Positions 1-11,420 are shown, numbered from the stretch's first letter. The stretch is DNA of 64,000 nucleotides from Sphaerulina vaccinii (GCA_022570795.1 JAKUDP010000001.1:2294001-2358000), one strand, 5' to 3'. Notes: generated by a model not told the origin, from the sequence alone. Made by a program: numbers and translations.

Positions 1-236
1 AATCCTTGAGGTCTCTTTCGTTCCCAGTCTCTCGCCAGAGAAGTTCGACTTCCGAAGTCTCGCTTCGATCATCATTGCTTTGTCAGACAACGAATGGTCA
101 TACGACTCTGACATGGTGGCGCTCGGATGCTGCAGCTTACAGTCTGGACGCACTATCGCCTGATAATGTGGCAGCATATACATACGACCTTGCAAAGCTA
201 ACACATAACAGAGGATTGTTGCAGTAGACGAGCAAT

Positions 237-1887
237 ATGCGACTGATCAACATTGACACTCTAGAATTGCGAAGCTTTAGCACATTTCCGCCCAGGTACG
301 CCGCATCGATGGCGCATTTCAGAGACGACATATGAAGATTTCAGCACAGATCCCCATCAGAATGAACCAGGGCCAGCAAAGATTAGAGCATTCTGCGAGC
401 TGCTTAAGGATGCCAAGCTCTACGAGGATGGTACATTATTACCAAGAGTGAAGTGGTGCTGGGCAGACACATGCTGTATCGACAAACGATCTAGTACGGA
501 ATTGTCCGAGGCCATCAACTCTATGGCGAAGTGGTACCGCAATTCAGAATTCTGCATAGCTTACCTCGGCGACGTCCCCTCTCTGGCTGAGGTGCAATCG
601 AGGGAGGTGGCTAGTGGGGAGGAGTGGAGGTACGTGAAGTATATGGAGCGCCACGTTCGTCGAAGTGAGTGGTGGATGCGTGGTTGGACATTGCAGGAGC
701 TCTTGTTCCCGGATTATGTCCTCTTCGTCAACAAAGATTGGGAACGTATACCCAACTTCCATACCAAATCGGCCACTGCTCGTAGCATCATTAGTGATAT
801 CACGACTATTCCAGAATCGTGTATTGGCGATCCTCAGGCTATGCTCAGGTGCACTGTAGCGCTTCGGATGAGGTGGGCCGCATATCGACACACCACACGA
901 CCAGAGGACACTGCCTATTGTCTGCTGGGCATCTTTCAGATCAATATGCCTCTACTGTATGGCGAAAGACATAACGCATTCCTGAGGCTACAAGAACAAA
1001 TCGTGAGTACTTGCGACGACGATACAATATTCGCTTGGACATCCCGCCACAACGACCCGCTGCCCATCTTCGCCGCCAGCCCTAGGTACTTCAGAAATAG
1101 TCGCATGCTCTTGCCGGTTTCACTAAGCGCTCGGCCGCCGTGTATGGTAACGAGTCGAGGGCTCGAAATGGAAAGTGGAGGAGTGGAGATGGTTGTGAAT
1201 GGAGCCAAGATGATTGTGATCCAGCTCAATTGTTGCCAGTCTCGATCTGATGGGAACAAAGTGTGGTTGGTAGCATTGCAACAAACTACCGAACTGCCGA
1301 ACGAGCTGAATCCACGCTGGCATCGCACGTATGCAGCTTGCGAAGCGGATGATCTATGGGAAGAGCTGATTTCGCAAGGAGCAACCGAAGTGCGGCGAGC
1401 AGCTTCGAGAAAGTATCACATCGCTACGTCTGCGCAAAATCTGTGGCATATGGTGCCATTCGTGGCAAAGAGCCAGAATGTCATCACGCTTGAGTCTATG
1501 TATATGGCCCACACGGAACCACAAGTGCAGCAAGCATACACGAACGTAGGGTTACAAGCAAAGCACAGTTTAACAGACAATGCGGATGATATCGACAATG
1601 CTCGGCTATGCATCAGCGAAGCTGCTCGAGGCAGGCATATTCAGATTCGAGCCCCAGAGCCTGACAGCGAGGCCAGCGTCGTCCCGCAAGCGGTTCGAGA
1701 TCAAAGTGACCAAGACGTTGAGAAACTTGGGCTACCATCACGGATACACTATAGCAAGGTTTATACCATTGAGCACAATGTGAAAGCGAAATCTGCAGGA
1801 GAAGTTCACGCACTTCACCTTGACTGGACGAACAGTCTGACTCGTCGAGCTCGAACACCGGCAAAGAGCGAAAGGGTCTGCGAATAG
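237..1887 (+). pseudogene. HET-domain (heterokaryon incompatibility) gene, frameshifted near its N-terminus
   Basis: HET-domain proteins mediate non-self recognition and cell death when genetically different hyphae fuse. An ATG at 237 opens with MRLINIDTLEL and then PPRYA, matching the usual family opening, but that frame stops at 333-335. The rest of the domain (HRW, YEDF, WADTCCIDK, SEAINSMAKWYR, AYLGDV, RGWTLQEL) continues in a different frame, open to the stop at 1887. Between the codons for YA (about 291-299) and HRW only one base is present where the family has nine (residues ILS), so the net loss is 8 nt. A 30-nt intron would be too short. The downstream frame has no ATG before 523, which lies inside the domain. 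Either a recent loss of function or a sequence error would explain it. The gene ends 37 bp from the convergent epoxide hydrolase. The family call is firm; pseudogene status is an inference. Confidence 0.75.
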
Positions 1888-1924
1888 GCCCACCGCACAG
1901 TCCTGTACTTCCTCTGGACCATCG

Positions 1925-3473
1925 TCACTCGTCGTCATCCCAATACAACCCAATCTCCCTCAAATCGTCCACCAATTGTCCCGGATCATCCAACCCAGGA
2001 AAATGTCCCCCAAAGTCATGATCTAAAAGAAGCACAGTCAGCGAAACAATCATTCATCTTCATTAATGAATCCGGAGTGTTAATGAACACCACCTACTCT
2101 TATACGAAACCAGTTTCCCAACTTTCTCCACAAGCTCAGCAGGCCAGAAACCAACATTATACTTAAATGCGCTAAACAGCAGTGGAGCATCAGTCTGCGC
2201 TTTCGTATAATTGAGCTTGAAACCGCCGTGGTCAGGAGGATTCTGGTAGTAGATGTATACAGAGGATAGGAAGATTTCTGTTAGGAAATAGAGGGATGTG
2301 AAACGGAGAATTTCGTGGTGGGTCATTTGGGATGGACCGGTTCCTGCTCTTGGGTCTGACCCTATGATATGATAGAGTGTATTAGATCATGCGAAAGCTG
2401 AATCTCGAGCTCGATCGTATATGTGTACTCACATGCGATGCACTTCTCTCCAATCCAGGCGAGTTGGCCAATGGGATTATCTTGAAGAGCGAGGCCGATG
2501 GTGTTGGGCTAGTTGTCATCAGAATCGTCAGCGAACGGAAAGGGAGAGGCTGGAAAGCTCATGCATTCACTCATACCTTTGTAGCCTGCTCCCGAAAGTA
2601 TCCATTACCAACAGTATTCCACTCATCGAATCGCTTCGCCTCTAAAACTTCCAAATCCGATAGACTGATATTCGTCTGAGCTAGCTCGTCGCTCATCAAA
2701 GGATAAAATGGCAAGAAAACCAAATGCGTAGCCCTCACAGACTGGTTATAGCGATCATATAGGCTGTAAGCAGGCGCAGCACCGAAATCTGTGCCGTGTA
2801 CTGCGAACGTTTTATAGCCCAGGACTTGAGTCATCAATGTATGGTGCAGACGGGCAGTATCATCGTTGGTCCAGTTTGCTGTTGGCGCGGCTTGAGAGAA
2901 TACGAAGCCTGGGAGGGATGGGACGATTACATGGAAGGAGATCCTTTTGCCTGATGTTGTTGACGATGCTTGAGTGAGGTTTTTGATCATTGGAGCGAAC
3001 TCGAGGAAGGAGCCTGGCCAGCCGTGTTCTAGTAGTAGAGGCATTGCGTCGGGCTCTTTAGATCGTTCGTGGATGAAGTGAGTAGTTAAGCCTTCGATTT
3101 CTGTCGTGAAGTGTTCGAAGCTGTTTGTTCGTTCGTCAGCATCAGAGATCTGTGATCTGTAGTTTTGAACGTCCCGACAGTTACTAACGTACCTGTTCAT
3201 GTAGTCCTGATCGGCTTTCCAGCTGTAGTTGCCAATCCACTGAGCTCGCAGACTCTGCAGATCCTCGAGAGCTATCCCAGCAGAACTGCCCAGGCCAAGC
3301 CAGATGGGTTTATCTGGTAACCGAGAATCACGAATCATCCTCATCATTCTGGCAACGCCATCTTCAAGGTCAATCGTGAAAGGACGACTGCTAAAGGACG
3401 AGCTGCAATCAGCAAGACCGGATAGGGCAGTAGCGAGAACTGCATAGATAGGAAGAGATAGCTTTCGCATCAT
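1925..3473 (-). CDS. Secreted epoxide hydrolase (EHN + alpha/beta hydrolase), five exons
   Basis: It hydrolyses epoxides to diols, probably outside the cell or in the secretory pathway. Exons from the start are 3193-3473, 2577-3120, 2433-2508, 2098-2361 and 1925-2022; the four introns of 68-75 nt all close in frame and give 420 residues. A signal peptide covers about residues 1-22. The EHN lid region (about 29-145) ends before the HGWPGS oxyanion motif near 126-131. The nucleophile Asp205 lies in VHGTDFGA, and the catalytic His is His395 in HDFGGHFPG, which appears only when the last small exon is included. The second intron removes an in-frame stop right after ATK. The family covers detoxification as well as juvenile-hormone-type and secondary-metabolite epoxides, and the sequence does not choose between them. 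It converges on the broken HET gene. Confidence 0.9.
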
Positions 3474-3757
3474 TGCTGATGAGTCTAAGGGGAATTGTCC
3501 ACAATGGACGGCGCTGGCTAAATGGATACGTTGACAGCAAACTATCCATATATGTTCTAATTGACAGAGCGGCGTGTGCTGACATACTGTTTATTGGTGA
3601 GCTAGACAATGCTGACACACCCTGCTACAGCATGAGGGTACCACCTCTCATGGGAGTGGAGCCGTCTATGAATCGAGGACGAGTGTGGTAGAGACTGGAC
3701 CGCATCTCTGCGATTCCAGTCCTACAATTTTGCTCCTTCTGCAGAGTAGTGAAAAGC

Positions 3758-4027
3758 TCACTCGTACCACGTCGAGAACTGCATACACCCTAGGTTAGAC
3801 CTCTGCACAACAAGCATGTTGTTGATATGGGCACGACTCACATCGATAGCTTCATCAGGAGCGTCGGACATGTTTCCCTCGTCCTCACTGAGGCTGAACT
3901 CAGGCGTGGGTGTTCTGGCCAATCTAGCCTGGAAGACACGCGGAGCTCTTCTCTTCTTGTTTCTGCTGCGTCGGTACCAGATGATGACAAGCGCAGTGCA
4001 CGCGGCGAAGACGAAGTACCATATCAT
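3758..4027 (-). CDS. Small single-pass membrane protein, unknown
   Basis: I do not recognise this 89-residue ORF. It starts MIWYFVF and has one hydrophobic helix (about residues 2-17) followed at once by a basic stretch (WYRRSRNKKRR). An acidic, Ser-rich tail (FSLSEDEG, APDEAIDVSR) comes next. Such a layout suits a short tail facing the cytosol. Its start is only 82 bp after the Nudix stop on the same strand. Upstream, a different frame opens at an ATG near 4117 (MEDSSNELSWFGY) and runs up to this ORF, so the real N-terminus may lie there with a missed splice or a frameshift. The ORF could also be a 3' exon of the Nudix gene, because a TAG acceptor-like site lies near 4090. Composition argues for coding, but the gene model is unresolved. 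Confidence 0.45.
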   Translation of the reverse strand: MIWYFVFAACTALVIIWYRRSRNKKRRAPRVFQARLARTPTPEFSLSEDEGNMSDAPDEAIDVSRAHINNMLVVQRSNLGCMQFSTWYE

Positions 4028-4109
4028 ATTGGTGGTATAGAGGCCGTGTGGCTCAGCTTGGGCTCGTCCTTGAGTGAAGGCTTTGCTTGTTTGCTATATC
4101 CAAACCAGC

Positions 4110-5504
4110 TCAATTCGTTGCTCGAGTCTTCCATCGCCTCCAGAGCAGTACTCCTACCAGGACTATGGCTCCCGCCCTTCCCACCAAAGCAACAGCAACA
4201 GCCCTCCTCACAATATCGTAATATCTACCACGATTAGCAATTTCCGGCAGAGTCTTCTTCGCAGCCAATTCCACCCACCCTTCAAGCATAGTCGCCACAG
4301 CAGCCTTTTTCGAATGAATGTTTCCCACACCAGAGCCAGTTCCTAGACCGTGAAAGCCTGTCTCGAAAGGTCTGTCTTCTCTGTTCCTATTGGCATTCTG
4401 CACTCCTGTTTCTGAAGCTCCGCCAAATGAGGGTCTGATGTCGCGGAATTCTGAGCCAGACTGGAGTTCTACTCGCTTGCGGTTCTTGAAGTTGTATGTG
4501 AGGAGCCAGATCCAGAGTCGGACGTCTAAGGGTGTGAAGGTTGGATATGTCCAGAGGGTGAGAGCGTTGTGTGGAGGCATCAGATCTAGGAAGTCTTGTA
4601 TTACTCCTAGTGTTAGGCCCCATAACAGAAGAGGTCCGTCTTTCTTTGGGGTGGGAAACTGGTTGAAGATGTCTGCTCGCCATATTCGACTTGCGAGGCG
4701 GTTGAGTTTGTCCTTGGTTGTAAGTTGAGCGTAGCGGTTTGGCTGTAGTGTCACGTCCGAGGAAGGAGACTCAGCGCTGTGTAGCGATTCTGTAGGCTCA
4801 AGATTGATGGCTGCGAAGATCATTCGTCCTAGTATGGTAGATAGCATCCATTTCTTCACTCCTGTTTCCTGGTTCGCAAGACGGGATGAGACGTCTTCGA
4901 AGGCTATAGTGCGTTGTTCCGGACTAAGCAGACTTCGTAAAGGCACCCAATGCGTGCTGGCGACTTCGGTGGGCTGGAGCTTCAACGCAGGAATGTCATG
5001 TGTTGTGAGAAGGAAGATGTAGGGACAGAGAAGCAGCAGTGGTTTCTTTCCCCAATGTGTTGTGACTAGTCTTTGAGGGAGATTTCCACACGATATGGCA
5101 TATTTATCCAGGTCTAGCCCGACCTCTTCCCAAGCCTCACGTACAGCAGCTGCTTGGTCATCGGCATCTGTGGGATCTCGCTTCCCACCTGGGAGAGCTA
5201 TGTGTGATGTCCATCTGTCTCCTTTTCGCGAAGCACGTTTGATGAAGAGAACTTCTGGCTCGCCATGTTGAGGCCAGGCCTGGGCAAAGAAGGACTCGAG
5301 GTCTGGTTTCGTGGTATCGTCTGGCTCGGGCCAGTGGGCGTATGAGGGTCTGATGCGGAGGATGAAGGCCACAGAAGCTCGTTTGACTTTCTCTGGTGAT
5401 TCTAGGTATGGGTATGGCGATTCGCTGAGGTCCTTGAGGATTGTCTGGAGGTGTGGGATGAGCTGAGTTGGAGGCTGTCCATTGGCAGCTTCGAAGCCTG
5501 CCAT
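4110..5504 (-). CDS. Nudix hydrolase, CoA-diphosphatase-like (NUDT7/8, Pcd1 type)
   Basis: It is predicted to cleave a nucleoside diphosphate linked to another moiety; the closest family pattern is the coenzyme A diphosphatases. The Nudix box spans about residues 106-130 (GGKRDPTDADDQ then AAAVREAWEEVGL), with the metal-binding REAWEE core. It has the longer GG(K/R)RDPxDxDD variant seen in NUDT7/NUDT8 proteins. The start at 5504 (MAGFEAANG) was chosen because upstream in-frame sequence looks non-coding. The protein has 464 residues, far longer than a bare Nudix domain: a second half of unknown role ends in a hydrophobic stretch (AVALVGRAGAIVLVGVLLW) and a basic tail, suggesting a tail anchor. 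It is divergent from the VTC gene. Substrate and membrane location are inferences. Confidence 0.82.
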   Translation of the reverse strand: MAGFEAANGQPPTQLIPHLQTILKDLSESPYPYLESPEKVKRASVAFILRIRPSYAHWPEPDDTTKPDLESFFAQAWPQHGEPEVLFIKRASRKGDRWTSHIALPGGKRDPTDADDQAAAVREAWEEVGLDLDKYAISCGNLPQRLVTTHWGKKPLLLLCPYIFLLTTHDIPALKLQPTEVASTHWVPLRSLLSPEQRTIAFEDVSSRLANQETGVKKWMLSTILGRMIFAAINLEPTESLHSAESPSSDVTLQPNRYAQLTTKDKLNRLASRIWRADIFNQFPTPKKDGPLLLWGLTLGVIQDFLDLMPPHNALTLWTYPTFTPLDVRLWIWLLTYNFKNRKRVELQSGSEFRDIRPSFGGASETGVQNANRNREDRPFETGFHGLGTGSGVGNIHSKKAAVATMLEGWVELAAKKTLPEIANRGRYYDIVRRAVAVALVGRAGAIVLVGVLLWRRWKTRATN

Positions 5505-6002
5505 TGCCGTCTCTATGTTATTATGAGGAGAAGAGAGTCTGCATGTATGAGAAGAGGAAACAAGTATGCGCAAGTCTATCAGAACCAACGGTACAAGTAC
5601 AAGAGAAGATGTGCTGCGTTCTCGAAGGCGATATGCTTGACCAAGAGAATGACAGACTGCTCGCTTGGCCTTACGACTGACTGACTGTACATTGGAGGCG
5701 ATATCAAGTCCTTCAAGGAATGATGAAGTGGACGAGTGTAAGTGAATGAATTGACGTGTGCTTAATCGTTTCTTGGCTCGAGCACATGGCACAATAGAGC
5801 AAGTTGATTGGATTGACCAGGTTCGACTTCATTCGAGTGGGGCAGGTGGAAAGCTTCTCGTTGCAGTGGACGAGGACAACCGAAGGCAGGTCTGTTGCAA
5901 AGCTTGTCTCTTGTTGTCGTCGCCATTGAGACTCGCAGCTCCCTGCAGAAGAAGAGTCTCTTCTCTTCTTCACATCTGCATGATATATAATATACAGACA
6001 TC
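5505..6002. promoter_or_regulatory. Shared upstream region of the divergent Nudix and VTC genes
   Basis: These 498 bp separate two divergent start codons and must hold both promoters and 5' leaders. A short inverted repeat, GAAGAAGAG at 5948-5956 and CTCTTCTTC at 5963-5971, lies in a purine/pyrimidine tract just before the VTC start. An AT-rich stretch (ATATATAATATAC, from about 5983) ends only a few bases before that ATG, too close to act as its TATA box. I found no clean CACGTG-type phosphate-response site. Confidence 0.4.
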
Positions 6003-8499
6003 ATGCGCTTCGGGAAGACACTGGAGCTGACTCGCTATGGGCCGTGGAAAGACAAGTACATCGACTACACCAAGCTCAAGAAGCTTCTCCGAGACGACGA
6101 CAGCGCTCCCAACTCACCACAATCCGAGACTGCTCCTGCACGCGACAAGTGGACCAGCGACGATGAGGAGAGGTTTGTTGACGAGCTGGTGAATGTGCAG
6201 CTGGAAAAGGTGCACAAGTTCCACCAGGACACCGTTGAGAAGCTGCGCGATCGGACTGCCAAATGTGAGGCGAAGCTGGATACCATTGCTGCAGCTGAGA
6301 ATGGAGAGGCACCTACTGAGAGCAATGGAAATGGCAAGAAACCTATGCCCAGCGAGGCCGAGCAGAAGAATATCTTGGAAGCTGTGCTGAAAGAGCTGGA
6401 GCAAATCACGAAAGAGACGAATGAGCTTGAAAAGTACAGCCGAATCAATTACTCCGGTTTCCTGAAAGCGGCTAAGAAGCACGATCGGAAACGAGGTGGC
6501 TCATATCGCGTACGACCATTGCTCCAAGTGCGTCTGGTGGCTTTGCCCTTCAACAAGGAGGACTATGGCCCGCTGCTGTTCCGTCTGAGTGCCATGTACA
6601 GCTTCATTCGCAACAAGCTGGAAGGCGCCGATCAGACCAACAAGGCTAGTGAGAACGAGGAGGGGAGAGAAGAGTACATCAGTAAGAAGTTCTGGGTCCA
6701 TCCAGACAACCTGCTAGAAGTCAAGACCATCATTCTTCGACGACTGCCCGTTCTGGTGTACAATCCACAGACTTCGAAAATCGCCGAGGGCAATCAGCCA
6801 GATCCCTCCATTACCAGCATATACTTCGATAATCCGGCCTTTGCACTCTACTCCAACAAGGTAGTGAATAACTCCGGCTCATCACTTCGCCTCCGATGGT
6901 ATGGTCAGCTCAATGACCGACCTGAAATCTGGATCGAGAAGAAGACAGTCACAGAAGATGAGCGAAGTTCAGAAGCCCGCTTCTCCACCAAGGACAAGTA
7001 CGTGCAGCCATTCATCGAAGGCGAGTACCAGATGGAGAAGCAGATCAAGAAGCTCGAAGCTCGTGCAGGTGCCGAGAGTGCAGAAGCGCGCAACCTGAAG
7101 TCTGCTGTGATCGATGTGCAAGAGTTCATCAAGGAGTACGACTTGCAGCCAGTTCTGCGCGCCAACTACACACGCACTGCTTTCCAGATCCCTGGCGACG
7201 ATCGCGTTCGCATCAGTCTTGACACAGACTTGGCTTTCATTCGAGAAGATGCGGTCGATACAGGCCGACCTTGCAGAGATCCGGACTCATGGCATCGTTC
7301 TGACATTGATAACAACGAACTCGAGTACCCATTCACCTCCATCCGCAAGGGCGAGATCAGTCGCTTCCCATTCGCGCTGCTCGAAGTCAAGTTGCGTAAC
7401 ACGCCTGGCATGAAGAGCACCGAATGGATCGAGGACATCACAAACAGCCATCTGGTCAAGGAAGCGCCACGATTCAGCAAGTTCGTACATGGTGTCAGCA
7501 CACTGTTCGAAGATTATGTCAACACTTTCCCGTTCTGGCTGAGTGATATGGAGACAGACATTCGTCGAGATCCTCAAGTGGCCTTCGAGGAAGAGCAAGC
7601 AAAGAGGCAGAGAGAACAAGACGACGAAGCCGCAGTCGGGTCGCTACTCAAGTCGAAGTACGGAAGCAGTCCAAGCCACCGTGGCGCTTCCTACTCACGC
7701 AGTGCTTCACAAGCAGCAATCGTCAGCCCTGTTGGCTCTCCTTCAGAGACAGCAATTAGAGCTTCCTCCGGCAGTCAGAACAACAAGTTCGGCAGTCTTG
7801 ACAACCGTGTCACAGCAGCACCTACACAGATGGACGACGTGGTCGAAGAACCTGACGACGACGAAACGGGCACCACCACTATCCCAGCTGCAGGTCAAAA
7901 TGGCTCATCACGGCCTAGTGGACTGAAGAGCTTGTTCCCTACTTTTAGCACGAGTAAGTATGCTCAAGCGAAGCGCAATAAGGTGCAGCTTCCACCTGGA
8001 GTGTCCAAACCCGCATTCTGGATCAAGGATCAAGGTCCTATTAAGGTCGAGGCCAAGGTCTGGCTCGCAAATCAGCGCACGTTTATTAAGTGGATGCATG
8101 TCTCTGTTCTACTAGCCTCTCTGTCTCTCGGTCTATTCAATGCTGCTGGTCCGGATAACAAGGTCGGACAAGCGCTCGGTATCGTGTATACACTTGTTGC
8201 TGTCTTCACTGCTGCGTGGGGATATGGTATCTACATGTGGAGATACAGCTTGATCACGAAACGGAGCGGAAAGGACTTCGATGCTGTTGCTGGACCGGTC
8301 GTGGTTTGTATCGGACTTATCGTGGCGCTATGTTTGAACTTTGGATTCAAGGTAAGTCGAATCATTCATCATACATGTTCTGAGCACTTGGGCTAACATA
8401 TCATAGTACCGCGCCGTAATGCAGGAACGGAGAAATAACGATGCGCATACCTGGCTCACACAAGGAGCCGGCAACATGTCCTTGCATGCAGATCTGTAG
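6003..8499 (+). CDS. Vacuolar transporter chaperone subunit, VTC2/VTC3 type (SPX, polymerase-like, membrane domain)
   Basis: The VTC complex makes polyphosphate from ATP and moves it into the vacuole; SPX domains sense inositol pyrophosphates. Exons are 6003-8351 and 8407-8499, with a 55-nt intron (GTAAGT...CATAG), giving 813 residues. The N-terminal SPX domain (about 1-165) starts MRFGKTLEL with GPWKDKYIDYTKLKKLL. The polymerase-like tunnel domain (about 200-530) contains LRLRWYG near 292, VRISLDTDLAF near 402 and LLEVKLR near 459. A Ser-rich linker follows, then a DUF202-type membrane domain with three helices from about 697. The length and the N-terminal PWK...YINY-like pattern fit Vtc2/Vtc3, the regulatory subunits, better than catalytic Vtc4, but I cannot exclude Vtc4. 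The second exon encodes a short tail ending HADL. Confidence 0.92.
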
Positions 8500-8649
8500 A
8501 AAGTGGTAAGATGATTGTGTACATATATATATGCATATGAAGATGACAAGCAGCATGGAGCTCAGGAAGTAGAAGTACATGAAGAAGCAAAACTTCGGTC
8601 TCAAGAATCGTACTCCTATACATGTACCGCTCGAGCAAATAACAACAAC

Positions 8650-9760
8650 GAAGTTCAAGAACAAAAGCAAAACAATCGCCAACTTCGGCAAGTACCATTC
8701 ACTATGCGAGCAAGAAGCCCGCTGGCTTCTCTTAGCGCCTCGTGTGCCATAAGCCTAACATCAGACTTGCTGACGATTTACAGGTATACCGCTAGACTAC
8801 GGACGACTAATGGGAAAGCTGGAGTTGTAATCGTATATCAATACCCACTTGCCAAGTGGGGAAGAGTCCAAAGCAAAGAGCCAAAAGCACATGAAGGGAG
8901 AAAGCTGGATCAAGAGCGATCAAAACAATCGCCACCGCTGGCGCATGGCATATCTGAGCGAAACGTTGTCCGAAGGCGCAGTACGGCTCAACATCTTCAG
9001 TCCAGACATCAGACTCGCTGATGATTTATTGGCTATTCCACTAGACTATAACCGATTGTTAGATGTACGGAAGCTAGAAAAGGTATATCAAAGCTGCTAG
9101 AGAGGAAGAGCGCGGGCAAAAGAAGAGCAAAAGATGCCAAAAAAAGATCGTCTTCGACATAGCGTATGCGCCGCTTCGCCGGAAAGAGAACAGAACTTTC
9201 TGTCATACTGCTCCTGGCTTGCTGTACAAGCATTCTAATACAAGAACGACCTACTGCTTTTCCGCTAGACTACGGACGACTTGTTGAGTTAGTGAGATTT
9301 TGAGATGTATATAGATCTCTATTGAGACAGGAGAGTGAAGCAAAAGTAAAATAAACGCCTTGATCTGGCCCTCTGGAAGCTTATCCCGTCGACCTGCTCA
9401 GCCATGCCTGGCTGTGATGTATAGCGAAGGTCATCTCTACCAAGCATCAAGTTTATCGACGACTTACAGGTATACCGCTAGACCATTGGCGTATTGTTGA
9501 GGGAGGGTGGCTTGAAGTCGTGTATAGACGTTGCTCAGATGAAGTTCCGCGTGCAAAAATAAACAAAACGAACGTCTCCGGTCAGGCACCGCACCGTCAA
9601 GCAACTAACAAGTCATGTTTTGGCTTGCAATGGCGGACTCTGTGCTGTTCTAATCAAGCGTCAAGGTTGTTGACGACTTACAGAGAAACCGCTAGACCAC
9701 GGACGTGTGTTGGAGACGTGTCAGTGCCGGGCCGTATATGTATCCCCAGTCCAAGGCATA
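8650..9760. repeat. Degenerate tandem array, about five units of 213-249 bp
   Basis: The string CC(G/A)CTAGAC recurs at 8789, 9038, 9262, 9475 and 9689, with spacings of 249, 224, 213 and 214 bp. Several copies share a longer core before it (CATCAAG...GACGA(C/T)TTACAGGTATA), mostly followed by TACGGACGAC or a close variant. Each unit also has an A-rich string such as AAAACAATCGCC or AAAATAAACGCC about 150 bp earlier. Copies differ by many substitutions and small indels, so the array is old. The core TGACGACTTACAG looks like a fungal branch site plus 3' splice site. No ORF is conserved across units. Confidence 0.7.
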
Positions 9761-10029
9761 GGCAATGTTGCAGCGACCAGATCAGGCAGAGCGGAGCGAT
9801 CACAGCTCTGCGGCCTGCTGCATATCACAAGCGCGTACTGCCCAGAGACTGTCGCAGCCAAGCCTATCCAAGCGAACATTTGAGGACAGAGATTGTACTG
9901 TGCGGGCAGAGTAGTCGATAGCAAGAAGCATCAGTGCTTGTATTTTTGGCATGCGATCCATACATATACTGTCGTAATGGACTTCTTATATAGGCAGGCG
10001 ACTGATGTTTATACATGCGATTCTGGCAA

Positions 10030-10255
10030 TTGAGGTGGATGTCGGAAGCTGTCGGGCTGGTTCGCTTTCGATCGATCGTATGTATGTATTTCGATATATC
10101 GTTGGGCTGGTTGCCAATATAGGTTAGTATTCTTTGATAGTTGAGGTGAACATCGGAAGTCGTCGGCTGAGCTCTCTATCGATCGATCGTATATATGTCG
10201 TTGTCTTGTTGGACTGGTTGTCAATATATGTTATTCTTCTTTTGTTGTTGTGTGA
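10030..10255. repeat. Two-copy tandem repeat, 111 bp offset
   Basis: A block starting TTGAGGTGGATGTCGGAAG at 10030 recurs, diverged, from 10141 (TTGAGGTGAACATCGGAAG). Both copies contain (T/A)TCGATCGATCGTAT followed by a TATGT string, then TTG(G/T)(G/A)CTGGTTG(C/T)CAATATA. The differences are mainly transitions. Nothing protein-like is shared. It directly follows the larger array, so this whole segment may be prone to local duplication. Confidence 0.6.
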
Positions 10256-11420
10256 AGTGGTTGTATGTGCGCAATCCGTGGTATGGTTGGAACTCAATCT
10301 ATTGTAGCCAATCATCTCCACGTGCGGATCTGGTAACAGGAAAGTATCACTTTTCCAATGTACATAGGTAGGAGCAATTGCACGATGAGGCTTGTTGGGT
10401 TTTCTATCGCATCGAGAAAAGATAGATGTCTTGCAACAAGCTGCCATACCATCTTTCACCTATGCCGTGGTGGAGACATACGAATGCGAAGCTGTTGTGC
10501 CCGTTGTTGTTGGCAACGCTGTACATCCGCCTTGTAACTTTTGGCAATCTCTTTTAACGGGTTTCTAGACCAGGGGTTGGCGTCGAGGATTTGGCAAGTT
10601 GAAGAGGATGAGCCGAGTTGAGCTGGTGGAAGAACAGTGGAAGATTCGATATGTATCTGTGGTATTCTTTAGAGCATCAACGCTCTCCGTTGTTGACAGA
10701 TTTGCTCGAGCTCTGGTTCAGATCAGCTTGCGGTACCAAAATAGCAGCTTGTGTGACAGGTCTCCGAGCTGCGTTGGCGAGCTCCTGTGCAGGAACGATC
10801 CGGCACATATGCAGCAAAGCGTCAGGGGCGGACATGTGGTCTCTAGCTTCTGTGGCGGACGCCCGGCATGACTAGTCGTAGTCAGTTAGTTCTTAGCGTA
10901 GTTGCTTGAGATGGCAAATTTCCCCAGATGTGATGATGGCACATCACCAAAATGATGTTCCCGCAGGACGCCGCGGAGAGCCCCACGTGCAAGACATGGA
11001 CGGACAGCAGTGCCGTTTCAGAAAAGTGATGAGCCGTTGATATGCTGACAGGAAGACCGAGTGGCATCAACTCCGAAGTCTGTTACTGTCGCCCTGCGTG
11101 TCAGAGGCAAGATCCTGACAGCTACAGAGGTACCACGAGGTCATAACGCAGTAAACGTACGATGTTGCTGACGCAAGATCAAGACATAACCAGGTTGTAG
11201 GCGACGAATCCACTGTGGAGATGTCGTCTGCCGCTGTACCCCTCTCTGTGCGGCGGAATCTGGGCTTGGAAAAGTTGACTGTTGACTGACTTGTCATGCA
11301 GGCAGGTCCCATTTGTCGGAAGTCAATCAGATAAGATCTCCTAAGCAAGAAAATACGAGAGCAAAAGTCTTGCCTTCCATCATCAATCTCGAACTGTGGG
11401 CCTTAAGCGGCGGATAACGC

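Noticed and set aside
5505..5792. N-terminal extension of the Nudix ORF to 5792
   Set aside because: The added residues look like translated leader sequence; the family-like part begins at MAGFEAANG.
8515..9021. 168-codon plus-strand ORF downstream of the VTC gene
   Set aside because: It runs through the degenerate repeat array and is not conserved between units.
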